Origin: Aptenodytes patagonicus
Lineage: Eukaryota > Chordata > Aves > Sphenisciformes > Spheniscidae
Assembly (NCBI RefSeq): GCF_965638725.1
Contig: NC_134949.1
Location: 125,362,294 to 125,426,293, forward strand
Length of the DNA stretch: 64,000 nt
Direction of reading: 5' to 3'
Both the position numbers and the translations under genes were made by a program. A model generated the notes under the pieces. It was not told where the DNA came from. It was given only the letters and a program-made list of their open reading frames with translations, and searched no databases. Shown here one piece after another: positions 1 through 31,246 of this stretch (the stretch's first letter is position 1; each line of letters begins with the position of its first letter).

Positions 1-608
1 AGAGGAAGTCTTCCAAAGTCTTGCTTACTGCTGCTCATGGTTAGGGCACCTCTAAAATCCTTTTATTCCCCGTGCTTTTGGTGACATGTTATGAACTTGC
101 CCACCTTCAAATCTATAGGTCTCAGAAAGACTGAGGAAGATGTAGACTATTTGAATTATGCCCTCTAAAATACAGGGTAGGGCTTTGTCGTCCATGACTG
201 TGAATCTAGCCATATATAAACCTGAGCTCAAATTTCAAATCAATTTCAAGTCAAATCAGAGGTTTGAGTGTGATAAATAAGAATAGTTATCAGGAATAGG
301 TTGTCCCTGCAGTGTTAGAACCAGAAGCTGCAGCAACTCTGCAGTAAGTTGTTGACCATGTACCGTTTGCTTCTGCCATAGGCAGCTGGTCAACATGAAT
401 GCTCTGGATTGTGAGGATATAGATGATAATATTTAATTATGCATCAGGTGAAACTAATGTTATCTGTAGCTTTTACACTCTAGCTAGATAATATTTATTT
501 AAAACAGTTTTTTAAGGGAGTAGCAGCTAGGAGTGGTGGAACTTAAGCTTTGTTGAAAGGGAAAATGACATTGATGAAATAACATCCCGCTCACCACCAC
601 TTTCCAGG

Positions 609-692
609 GAATCTATGCCCAAGTAATCTGAATTCTTCCCATGCTATCAGGAATCTATGCCCAAGTAATCTGAATTCTTCCCGTGCTATCAG
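609..692. repeat. 42-bp tandem duplication, two copies
   Basis: Two adjacent 42-bp units, 609-650 and 651-692, differ at one base (A at 641, G at 683). Near identity suggests a recent local duplication. No coding or regulatory role is evident. Confidence 0.9.
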
Positions 693-1080
693 ACACAAGT
701 GAGGGCACAAACAAGCTCCTGCAATCTCATCCATTTTGGGAAAACCTTTGCATGTCCTCTGTGTTGTTACGTCCTGGAAGATTTCCCTCTCTGAGTGCTG
801 TTTGCTGGAGAGATTCTTTTGGTTGCCCAGCTACCTAGTATCAGCCACAGCAGAGGCTTGCTTTATGGTTTCATACTTAGTGTGTGTCCCAACTTTTTGC
901 TCTGCCTAAACCCTAGTAATTGTAAGCCTTAAGACACACAATATCTTCTGCATAGTTTAGCGTTGTTTTCATAATGAGAAACATCTTGCCTTTTCCTTAT
1001 GCAGGCATAATTGCATGTAACTTTTTAGTTTTCCTCAGCATTCATTTTTCACACAACCCTCTCCTAATTTTTGCTTTCAG

Positions 1081-1145
1081 TCCTCGTGCCGTCTGAGCCT
1101 CCTGTGTATTATGAACCTCAAGCTGAAGAAAAATTGTTTATCCAG
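1081..1145 (+). other. Weak candidate exon upstream of SH3BGR exon 2
   Basis: A pyrimidine-rich tract ending in CAG at 1078-1080 is followed by 65 bp. Read in phase 2 it is open and ends in phase 0 at a CAG|GTTTCA donor-like site. The frame would match the phase-0 start of the next SH3BGR exon. The encoded 21 residues include EPPVYYEPQAEEK and are not part of the SH3BGR family fold that I know. An open stretch this short is expected by chance and the donor is mediocre, so this is only a candidate alternative exon. Confidence 0.15.
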
Positions 1146-2884
1146 GTTTCATTCTAAAAGTTACAGCTACAGCCATAAGCAAGGGAGCACAGAATCTATA
1201 GCTCAGTTTCCATTATCTCCTCAGAGGCACTATCTGTCTGGGGCGCTAGCTATTCCAGGAGCCGTATCTACTTCAGGGCCTGTGTCCAAAGAGACAAGCT
1301 GACGCTGAAATTGCAGCTGACAGCACTTGAGTACACTGGCTTTCAGAGCACGTGGTGAAACTCTTAGTACTGGCTCATGCAGATTTTATTAACCATTTAT
1401 ACAAACGTTATCCTGCCACTTCCTCCAATGAAGTGTCCCTCAAGCAATCCTTTCTGCCACCTGAATGTGTTCTGCAAATAACTGTGCAGCTAAATAGCCA
1501 TTAAGAAAATGACCTCTGTTTAAAAAGTGAAAATAAGAATATAAATAAGCACCTTTGAGATCTGTCAGCTGCATGACTTTTGAACACTTTGCATTAGGGT
1601 TTCCATTCAAAGTGATGTACTTATTTTAGCTCACCACAAACCTCTGTTGTTGTCATAAAAATGTACAGCATTTTATGTTTGTTATTTTTTAAAAGCAAGC
1701 ATAGCTGTATAGATAGATGCTTCCTTATTTAAACAAGAAAAAGAAATTTTATCCTTAATCATGAAAATTCATTCTTCCAATATAATAGGCTATCACGCTA
1801 CTTCAGCTTTTCAGGTTTATTAGATTATAGAAATACATAATCCATGAATTATTTCTTGTCTCATTGTCTGTCTCAGACTGATTTACACTAGCTTGGTGTG
1901 ACTTTAAATTCAGTCTGCCTTGTGGAAGACATGGTTTCAAATCATATGGTGGCTCATATGTAAAAATTACCTTGATACATCATTCTAGCTACTGTCTAGA
2001 TAGGACACTAACTTGCTGCATGGAGTAGCATAACTGGGAGGAGAAGAGAGTCATGTCTGGAACGTGAGATAGTAATTTAGTTGTCTGTGATCGAAGAGCA
2101 GCGTGAGAGAATTTGTACAGATCAGTCCAAACAGTGCTTGCTTCAAATGCTGCAGTACTTGTAGTGCTAAAGTTTGGCCTCACAGCTCTGAAGAAAGTTA
2201 GACATACACAAAATGAGGAAGTTCTTTAAATGTTGCTTAGGAGTAGCATTCCTTTAGTAGAGAAGTATAGTCAGTGTTACTTCTTCAAAGTAAAGGGAGA
2301 AGTTATAAGGTTGATGCCTGCATCCTGGGTGTGTACAGTACTGGCATCAAAGGGAATAAGGGCCATGACTGAATTTTAGCTGGCACAGAAGCTGTGTATA
2401 GCATGCTTTATTTGTATGTAATATGTTCTTCTTGGTGCAACTGGAACATCATTCTGTAATGTGGGAAATATTCAATCGCAGGAGTTAAGCTATACTGGAT
2501 CTTCATCAAGCTTTCATTCATATTTAATTATGCCTAGCATTAAAAAACAGGGACAGAGAGAAACATGTGGCTCGTGGAAAGCTAAATGTCATATGTAATG
2601 AGTAGGAAAAGGGAGACTGTTACATGTTGGGGAGAATATGTACATTCTCAGACCTGTGCTGACTTTAGCAGGATTAGCTTCGGTATCCGTACAACACACT
2701 CACAGATCTGGGAACAGAGTAGGAGGCTTACTGCTGAGCCTCGTTTCTAAGATGGACGTATCACTGCTTCCAGGAGGAAAGAAAGAAGCTGGGGGTGTGG
2801 TGGGGGGAAGTAATGGCAGCGGCCTGGGTGCTGAGAAGCAGTGTTGAACCTCAGCTTCAAAAAGTTTGGGGGCTACTGGAGTAG

Positions 2885-23561
<20,677 letters not shown>

Positions 23562-23722
23562 TACAGTTCCCTATGACACATTCTTTCTTGAACAGGTTTT
23601 CAGGTAACTATTAAGATATCCAGCACAGTTTTTAAATGTTCTTAAAGTAACATAAACTTGAAAATTTTGTACGGTATTGTTGTTATATGCAATGACAAGA
23701 ATGGAAAGAATGTACCAAAACC

Positions 23723-23728
23723 AATAAA
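23723..23728 (+). terminator. SH3BGR: SH3BGR polyadenylation signal
   Basis: A canonical AATAAA lies 161 bp after the stop codon. It is followed within about 20 bp by a GT-rich stretch (GGTATTATGTGTTTG), a plausible downstream element. It predicts a short 3' UTR ending near 23745. Confidence 0.75.
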
Positions 23729-23749
23729 AGGTATTATGTGTTTGACACA

Positions 23750-24879
23750 TAATGGTTAGTAAGAACTATTGCCCTTAGCGAGTCTGTTAGTTTCCCCATT
23801 TCTGTGGCACCAATGAAGCTGACTTTCCTACACAGCTGTCTCTGTGATCCCTAATGTCCACCAGGTACTGCAGGCCCTTTGATCCGTTCCCCATCGCTCT
23901 TACAACCTTCACCTCCCTGCCAGGCTTCTGACATCTACTTTGAGCTTGTTCCTTCGCGTCTTCCCACGGTATCCCCTAGCTCTCTCCTGTGACCCCTAAG
24001 TATGAGCGATGCCAAGTGCAGCATGCTGGGTGTGTACTGCGTGAGTGGTCAGTATATATGCACGAAGTGCCCAACCGATGGGCCAAAAGTACACTTAACT
24101 GTTAGATCCATTGCAGCTTCTCTTTCATCTGGGATAAGAATTCGTCTCTCTCCTCTCTGACTCAGCTACTGATTTCACTGAAACTTTTAAGAGCTTCATG
24201 TCCAAAATGAAACCCCCTCTCAAATTTAGTTGAAAAGTTAAAAAAAAAATTACTGGGGAAGGGAGAGGAGCCTGACCAGAAATACGACACACTATAAAAT
24301 TACCTTATATTGCCCTAGAAACTAGGCCAAATATGACTTTAAAACCTGAAAAAACAGGAAGCATCTGGGAGGCAGAATTTGTGCCTGTGTAGATGTATGA
24401 GCATCCAGCATTGCTTAAGTTTTGTCAGCACGTGGTTTCAAATTTAATTTTCAGGTTTTCTTCTTCCTCCTACTGTCTCTTCTCCTTTGCACAGAAATAA
24501 AGATCAAACAATCACTTACTAGGCAAAAACTGTTAACCTACAAGAAAGTTGGAATTTCCAGCAGACTTTTCCGTGGGCGGTGGGGCTCCCTCCTGACTGC
24601 AGACACAGGGTGTGATATGCTCTTCCTAGAACTAGCGGGATTCCCAGCTAACTCTGCCTCTGAGGTAGTTGCCGTAGGTTTCACCAACCGTACACTGATG
24701 TGCAGACCCAGTGCCTCAACAGGACAGAAAACCTGTCACTTCCTTCACGCCACCTCTCCCGAATCTGGGTTCCTCTGTTGCATGGGAATTAATTCATCCC
24801 AATGTTGTCCAGTGTTCAGACATGTAAAATCACAGAAGGAGTGCTAAGTTCTAATCTAATTTTCCTTATTTTTGTTCAG
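23750..24879. other. Sequence between the two possible SH3BGR 3' ends
   Basis: No gene or clear repeat is recognised. The 141-codon open frame on the + strand at about 24.42-24.85 kb is Cys/Leu/Phe-rich without a recognisable domain and is probably chance. The region ends in a strong T-rich acceptor at 24866-24879. Confidence 0.5.
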
Positions 24880-24960
24880 GAAACACAAGCTGGAGCAGCC
24901 CCGCCAAAGAAAATAAAATCACTCACTCAAGCAAACCATCACTACCTTTCATGCCCGTAG
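24880..24960 (+). CDS. Candidate alternative SH3BGR terminal exon
   Basis: A strong T-rich acceptor (TTATTTTTGTTCAG) is followed by 26 codons, ETQAGAAPPKKIKSL through NHHYLSCP, and a TAG at 24958-24960. The frame opens in phase 0, so it could be joined to the DQQ-ending exon 4 or to the micro-exon in place of the poly-Glu exon. That would give a basic/neutral C terminus instead of an acidic one. A polyadenylation signal follows at 25361. I do not recognise the peptide, and the assignment to SH3BGR is inferred from phase and position only. Confidence 0.35.
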   Translation, partial: ETQAGAAPPKKIKSLTQANHHYLSCP

Positions 24961-25129
24961 ACATATGAACATATAAATACCTAACAGAACGAAGACACCG
25001 CACTGTCCTACCTGTGGCCTTTATATATATATTTGGTATTCCAATTGCTTGTTAAAATGGGTCTTCTTATATCTGACTGATGATATTTCAGTTGATTGTT
25101 ATATGTTGGCATAGTATTGTCCATGTCAC

Positions 25130-25245
25130 ATTTTAGATTGTAAGCTCCTCAGGGCAGGAACCATGTCTTTCTCCATGTTTATCTACTGCCAAACACATTG
25201 CTGCCAATCAGCAGATACCTGCACCCACAGAAGTGATGTATTCAG
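25130..25245 (+). mobile_element. L2/MIR-type 3'-end relic
   Basis: The block TAGATTGTAAGCTCCTCAGGGCAGGAACCATGTCTTTCTCC is the widespread amniote L2/MIR-type tail motif. A degraded end of the TACTGCCAAACACATTGCTG type follows. It lies inside the possible 3' UTR of the alternative SH3BGR end. Confidence 0.75.
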
Positions 25246-25360
25246 AGAAAAATTCTGCACTGAAAACTGCAAAGAGGCTTCTTATATATAAGCTATGTGA
25301 GTCACTTCTCCCTCAGCTGGCTTTTGAAAATGATTGAGATTTGCATTGTACAGCAGTTTA

Positions 25361-25366
25361 AATAAA
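25361..25366 (+). terminator. Candidate distal polyadenylation signal
   Basis: AATAAA lies about 400 bp after the stop of the candidate alternative exon. A T-rich downstream stretch (GCTTTTTCTGTCATATCTG) follows. It would close a distal SH3BGR transcript if the alternative exon is real. Confidence 0.5.
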
Positions 25367-25369
25367 TGC

Positions 25370-26089
25370 TTTTTCTGTCATATCTGTTCTTTGTCTGCAA
25401 AAGTATTAATTTAACCCTAGCAAGCTGTGCTAAGATCTGTGAAGTTATGTTTTCTCCATCGTTACGGTTGTAGGCTATACGAAGTCCTTCACCTTGCCTT
25501 ACGCTCGTGCTGATGTTTCTGGTGTTGTGTGTAAGACCCCAACTGTGAGGATACATGATCTGCATTGAAGGAAAGAGATGTTCCAGCCTCTTCTACTGAA
25601 GCCTTGTCAGTCTTCATGGATACATCCGTATTCACTGGGCCAGGGAGGCAGAGAAAATTAATCCACCTTCACGCCGTAACTGTTGGTTAGAAGTTCACTG
25701 AGGAAGATGGAGCTTAGATTTCAGTCCCTTGCCCAATTACTTTTTGTGAAATTTATAAAAACTGCTTATAGAGGAAGGGAGGGGATGTGATATGCTTATT
25801 GCCAAAGTAGCCCATAGCTTCATAGACAAAGCAATCCCCAAAGGAACCACGAGTTTATGTTTAACTCTGATCAAGAAGATGCTGGCTTTTCAAGCTGAGA
25901 TCTCCTATACTGCGAGTGCTTGAACAATAACCAAACAAATAAAATGAAAGAAAAATTTGTGGAGGTTTCCTGAACGTCCTGAGTGGGTACATTTTTTTGT
26001 TCAGGATACATCTAAAATTGCAATTGTTGGGAGGGGATGGATGGGGAAGCAGTGCTCTCTGTCAGCGCTTGTTCTTACACTTGTAGGTG
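25370..26089. other. Intergenic, nothing recognised
   Basis: AT-rich sequence with no gene or clear repeat. It leads into an old CR1 fragment. Confidence 0.5.
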
Positions 26090-26865
26090 ATGCTGAGCTC
26101 AGAGCTGGCAGGTCCAGCTGAGGGAAGGACCTTGGAGTCCTCACTTACAGCTCACCAAAATCAGCAGCTCAACATGCAGCAGCGGCCAAGACCCAGGAAA
26201 ATGCTGGGCACCGTCAGGAGGATGGCATGACTTCGCTGCCATATAAAGCTTTGGTGAGTCGACACCTTGAGCACTTGGTGCAGTCTGGTCTCTGCATCTC
26301 AGGGAAGGCGTAGTGGCATAAGAAGAGGTACAGAGAAAACAACAATTAGAGAGGATGGAACAGCTGAGGAGACTGAAAAGGCTCTTCAGTTTGGAGAGGA
26401 AGCCAAGGCATTTACAAAAAGCATAAAGGCAGTGAATAAGATGAATGCAGAAGTGTTAGGCAAAAAATCCTGCAATACTATAATGAAAATTAGTCTACAC
26501 AGTTAGTATACACAAGGAAATTAGTAGATCAGCTTAAAAGAGATAAAAGAGAGTACTTTTTATACGGTGGGTTGGGAACTTCTGGAATTTGTTGTCACAG
26601 GACATTATGGAGACCGACAATGTCAACAGGCCCAAGAAGGTATTGGGCAATGTCAGGAACAGGCGGCTCTTAAGTGGATACTACAGCCTGGGATGTGTCC
26701 ACCAATATCCCTCATCCAATGAATTGTGGATGCTGGGGGCTGGGGGCAGAAGAAATTGAATATGGCAGACTTGGTCTCCCTAAAGAGCATTGCCCATTTC
26801 CACTTTCAAAGACTCAGTACCGGGTTAGGTGAGCCACTGATCGGACCATTTCTTATGTTCTCTGC
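26090..26865 (+). mobile_element. Ancient CR1 LINE relic
   Basis: CR1 ORF2 C-terminal and 3' UTR blocks appear in order but decayed: GAAGGACCTTGGAGTCCTCAC, CAGCAGCTCAACATGCAGC, AAATGCTGGGCACCGTCAGG, ACACCTTGAGCACTTGGTGCAGTCTGG, a GGAACAGCTGAGGAGACTGAAAAGG block, and a terminal ATTTCTTATGTTCT. The short open frame at 26267-26506 is a frame-shifted remnant, not a host gene. Confidence 0.85.
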
Positions 26866-28681
26866 AAGTGATGGGGAAAATGCTCCCCATCTCGCTGGCA
26901 GCTGAATTGGGGTGCCAGTCATCGCTGCAGTAGGTCTGAGCAAAGGGTGATCTTTTGGGAGGATGGTAGACAAAATGAAAACAGAACTGTTAATCACTTT
27001 GGAAATGCAGTAAATCCAACACAGTGAGCATGTGTTGTGCAACAGCTGGCGTGTTCGTGGTAGCCTTGATGTATCCCTGGGCTCTCTGAGCTCCGTACAG
27101 CTGATGAACCACGGGTGCTGCTTTTCACCCCACCGATGTACAGAACAAAGAGCCTGAGCGTACTCGATACATCAAGCAGGCCCAAAGGATTTGGGCTTGA
27201 AACAAAAACAGCACACCTTGCATATTCAGGTATTACTTGTTAAGGCAGAAATATGACAACCATCTTCTTGAGAGGGTATAATCTGGAAAGCCGGTCAGGG
27301 AATGTGAGGAATGCTAAGCCTCCCATACAGGAGTGACGCACTCCCCTGGTCTTCAGCTGGTGACTGAGGTTATGCTCGGTGTGTAGTGAAAAAGCGAATG
27401 GCATGGTGGATGGTCGTACTCACAACACAGCTCTTCGGTGCGTTCCTTGGGATAATGACCTTTAGCATGTGCTGATCATCTTTTCTGCCAGACGAAAAGG
27501 AGGTCGTGAGTATGCAAAGGATAAACTGAAAGCTGACTGCTGCTCGGTGATTTTAGCCGTAACGCTAATTCTGCTCACATAAGCTTAATACTTTCTGAGG
27601 TAATTTAGTGCGACTAGGAAAAGAATTAAGTCTTTTCTAACTACAGCACAGTAGCACAAATATGTGGGCTATCGACTTAAATGCATTTGAAAACACACTG
27701 TCTGCACTTTTATATAATTCATATTTTACTGTGAGAAAGCAACTGCAGTCGGTTAACAGGGCGCGCCCGGTACAGGGCGTTTCACATGCTTCAGGGAACT
27801 GTGGATGCAAAATCATCCCGGTGCACCACAGCTAAACACAAAACAGCATGCTGCTTTTTGTGACACTTTGGTATGTAAAGTATTTTCCTTGGATGAATGA
27901 TGTTAGAAACGTCTACTATACTGAAACAAGGTAAAATTAGAAAGGCTTCAAGCCATGCTTCTATAGAGCCATATATGTCATAGGATGGTGGCTGTTTGCA
28001 CTTTAAAACGATTGATTGTCAAGACTGCTGAAGTGTAAAAGAAGCGACTACAAGTGTCATCAAAAAGCAACTAAGTAGATAGGGCTAGTCAATGGCTTGC
28101 TTTCTAGGAAAATAAATCTTAGGAGCTTCATTCTGTTGCTAGTAATAAAGGGTTTTGAATAACAGGTCCAGAAGGCAACCTGGGCCATGCTGTCTCTTGC
28201 ATGAGAGCACTTCTGAGCCAACAAATTGTGTAAGAGGTTTTCTCCTAAGGAAACTCTAGGGGAAATTCATTGGAGAGAAATTAAACTGTTCAGTAATTTT
28301 GCCAATACAGCATTAGCCCCGCCAATCAGTGTTTCTGGTCACCTTTCCAGCCACCTCATCTGTTCACTTGCCTTCCAAATAATAAGACCTGCTAACAGTC
28401 TTCTGTTTACTGCAAGAATATCAGTGTTAAAGGAGATAAGACTATTTATCTGCATCCTTTGACAGCTTCAGAAGGCTGGAAATACGCTTGACAAACAATC
28501 TGTGAAGCTGAAAATTCAAGATAGTAATTTCTTCAGAAGGCAGATTGGAAGTTTGTGGTTTGACGTCAAATATCTGGAAGAACGCTTGCTGTTCCTCCAG
28601 TTGCAAAGCCATTGCCATGCATACAGCAAACAGAGGAGATGGCGATTCTCAGCTGAGACTCTCATTCTTAATGAGTTACTG
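26866..28681. other. Intergenic, nothing recognised
   Basis: About 1.8 kb of ordinary sequence. Short open frames (for example the minus strand at 26.8-27.2 kb) lack recognisable content. Confidence 0.5.
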
Positions 28682-28815
28682 TCTCCATGTTGCTCATGAG
28701 GAAGTAAGGTACAGAGGTAGGACGACATGCTTAATACTACAGATCAAGGGCACTAGAGTCCGAATTAGATGTGGACTACCTGCTGTGCATTCCCCTGCTT
28801 CAGAACATACCAGCC
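28682..28815 (-). mobile_element. MIR-like SINE relic, minus strand
   Basis: The + strand reads like the complement of MIR: ATGAGGAAGTAAGGTACAGAGG (GAGGAAACTGAGGCACAGAG type), CATGCTTAATACTACAGATCAAGG (CTTGCCCAAGGTCACACAG type), then GAGTCCGAATTAGATGTGG. It is diverged; the assignment is by eye. Confidence 0.55.
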
Positions 28816-28849
28816 ACGGTTTTGCATGTGGTGATGACTTTCTGTCACT

Positions 28850-28986
28850 AAATATTTTGAATCATTTAGGTTGGAAAAGACCCTTAAGATCATCGAGTCC
28901 AACCGTAAGCCTAACACTGCCAACTCCATCACTAAACCATGTCCCTAAGCGCCACATCTACACGTCTTTTAAATACCTCCAGGGAT
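28850..28986 (-). mobile_element. CR1 LINE 3' fragment, minus strand
   Basis: The complement of a CR1 3' UTR: TTTGAATCATTTAGGTTGGAAAAGACCCTTAAGATCATCGAGTCCAACCG ... CTAAGCGCCACATCTACACG ... AAATACCTCCAGGGAT. It is the same subfamily and region as the longer copy at 62109-62890 and is closely similar to it, so it is fairly young. It is truncated after about 137 bp. Confidence 0.95.
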
Positions 28987-31174
28987 AAAAGTAGGAGGGA
29001 GCTGTGGAGTCCTTATCTCAGAGGGACAAAGGATGAATCTCTGAGAACACCTGGAACTGCTTTACAGTGACCACAGTTTCTTCGAGGAACAGTACCTTTC
29101 TCTTTCAGGATGTTTGATTTGTGAGGAATAAAGTTGTCACCAGGTTTAAGAGAAGTTGAGTTTTGATACCAGCCTGTCCAAAACCATTTTTGACCACAGA
29201 CTATTCAGTTGACTTCCTTGCACCTTACTTTCCCTATGAAAGTGAGAAAATACTTGTAGAAAATTTATGGGAATAAAATCAGTGCATCAGTGCACTGATC
29301 GAAAGATGAAAGTGTAACTGCATCTTCTTTCTTTGATAAGGTTTTGCTTCTGAGTTGTCAATTCCACATTAAAAATGTTAATTTCTACTTTTTTTCCCAT
29401 CATATTGATATCTGACAGCTATCAAAACCACCTTCTCCTTTACATTATATCTTCACTGCTTTCTTACCTAACTCTACTATTAAGCAGCCTACAGAAGAAA
29501 TGACTGAAAAAATGGTCACCTTTCCTTCTTTGTTGCTCACTGGCCTAGATCAGAATTGCACTTGCAAAACGGCTCTTTGGGGATTCCTCTTAAATATCAA
29601 CTATGTCAGCATCTCCATTCTCTCAGAGTTTAACAAGCATGTATCCATGCACACTTATGTCACAAGCTGTCCTCCAAAATATGTATAAGTTTATAGTCGT
29701 TTGATTGAAGTCAGATTCATACGGCTTACACATTTACTAAGCAATATATTTTGACTGAACAGAACTTGTCTGGGTTTCCTACTTCACTGAAAAAGTTTAG
29801 ACCATATTTCTGAAGTTACAGAAGCTACTTCTTTATGTAAGTAGAAGAGGATGTCACACAGAGTGCATTCCTGTTAGCTAGCTGTGATTTTGCTGATAGG
29901 TGTGGAAAAAAGGCATTAGCATCTCTACTTTTTCAGCAGTGTAATCCTTCAGGAAAATGTAACCCTGGAACAGGAAGCCTGGAGGCAGAAAACAATGCAA
30001 GAACCTAGAAGAACTTTTATTTTTTTTTTCTTAACTGCTTAGCACCCGAGTGGAGCTCGGCAGATCAAAGACCGAAGAGAAACCTTGCCTGGGAGGGTGG
30101 GCCCATCAGCAACCCACCTCATGCTGACGTACACCCCGTGCAGAAGCCCTGTAGCTGTGTACTGCCGTGGGCGCTTTCCCTTCTCCCGAGTCACTGGCTC
30201 AGTGCCCGGCTGACGAGCTGGAGCAAGTCCCCATGCACCCCCCAGATCTGCTGCACCTTGGTGCAGCAGAGGGGGACTCCTGGGGATGGTCAACCTCCTC
30301 GATCCCATCAGATGGCTGGGAGGTACCCATGGCTGGAGGGGAGCCCGAGGAAGCCTTCCTCCCATCGTGGACACTATGCACTGGCAGCTGGTGAAGCAGC
30401 TTTCAGCGTTAGAATAAAAGCTATCCTGTAGCTCCTGCAAACAGCTCTGGACAGCAGCGCTCAGTAGTTTAAGCTGACTTGACGGTGGCCCAGGCTGGGC
30501 ACTCAAGACCTGTTCTCCTCTTTGGGCTGGGAGGATTTCATCTCTCCCACTGCAATCACGTGCTGCCTGTCCTGCAAAAGCAGCCTTGGAGGGGTTGTTG
30601 CGACAAGGGAGTCCCGGCGAGCACGGGAGGTGACTTCAGAGATAGATACGGGGATACAGCGGAGCCAGGAGTGCACAAAGGTAGGGGTGAGGGTAGCTGT
30701 CAAAGCCAGAGCACCCAACTCTCAGCTGACTGCCCACGCGGAGCGATGGCTGTGGAGCTGGTAGCAAAGCATGGCGGTTTCTGCTCCGCTGACTGTAAGG
30801 ATGGGATGCTGGACGGAGGCCATTTTTCTGTCAGTTCCAATTTCCAGCTTTCTGGGGAAATTTTTTATTTCTTTTTGACCTTCAAGCTTTACAATTTGAG
30901 CAGTAAGGCTAGAAGAGAGTTTATATAGTTTTTCTTAATAGTGGCCTACTGTGCTGGAGGAGTGTTTGTGTGTGAGTGCGTGACAAAATCCACCCCCCAG
31001 CACCCACCAGCTCCTGGTGGGGCAGAGCAGAGGCTGCAGGTGAGCGCAGAGCCAGAGCAGCACGCTGAGTAATGATGAAGCCTGCTATTGCTGCCCTTAG
31101 CCTTCAAAATCACATTACCCTAACAAAGTTAGTGGTCCCAGGGCTTGCCAGGCAGCACAAAGCACACGAGCTGC
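28987..31174. other. Intergenic; GC-rich from about 30.0 kb, nothing firmly identified
   Basis: The first kilobase is AT-rich with a possible MIR-like block near 29155-29275. From about 30.03 kb the base composition becomes GC-rich. Overlapping open frames appear on both strands (about 30.04-30.93 kb), as expected from stop-poor composition. An AATAAA lies at about 30413. None of the translations shows a domain I recognise. An unrecognised LTR or gene-poor GC-rich island is possible. Confidence 0.4.
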
Positions 31175-31246
31175 CTTCTTTCTTGCTCCCCAGCCTGTGT
31201 TTCCCCTCCCCTCACCATGGGGATTTTTCTTCCTTTTTTTTTTTTT
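31175..31246 (+). repeat. Left arm of a perfect 71-bp inverted repeat
   Basis: The sequence starting CTTCTTTCTTGCTCCCCAGC and ending in a run of T is repeated exactly, in reverse complement, at 34167-34237. The 59 non-homopolymer bases match without a mismatch. Similarity stops sharply outside the arm and inside the T run. Confidence 0.9.

Noticed and set aside
24422..24847. 141-codon + strand frame near the SH3BGR 3' end
   Set aside because: There is no recognisable domain, and it ends just before a splice acceptor in intronic or intergenic DNA. Probably chance.
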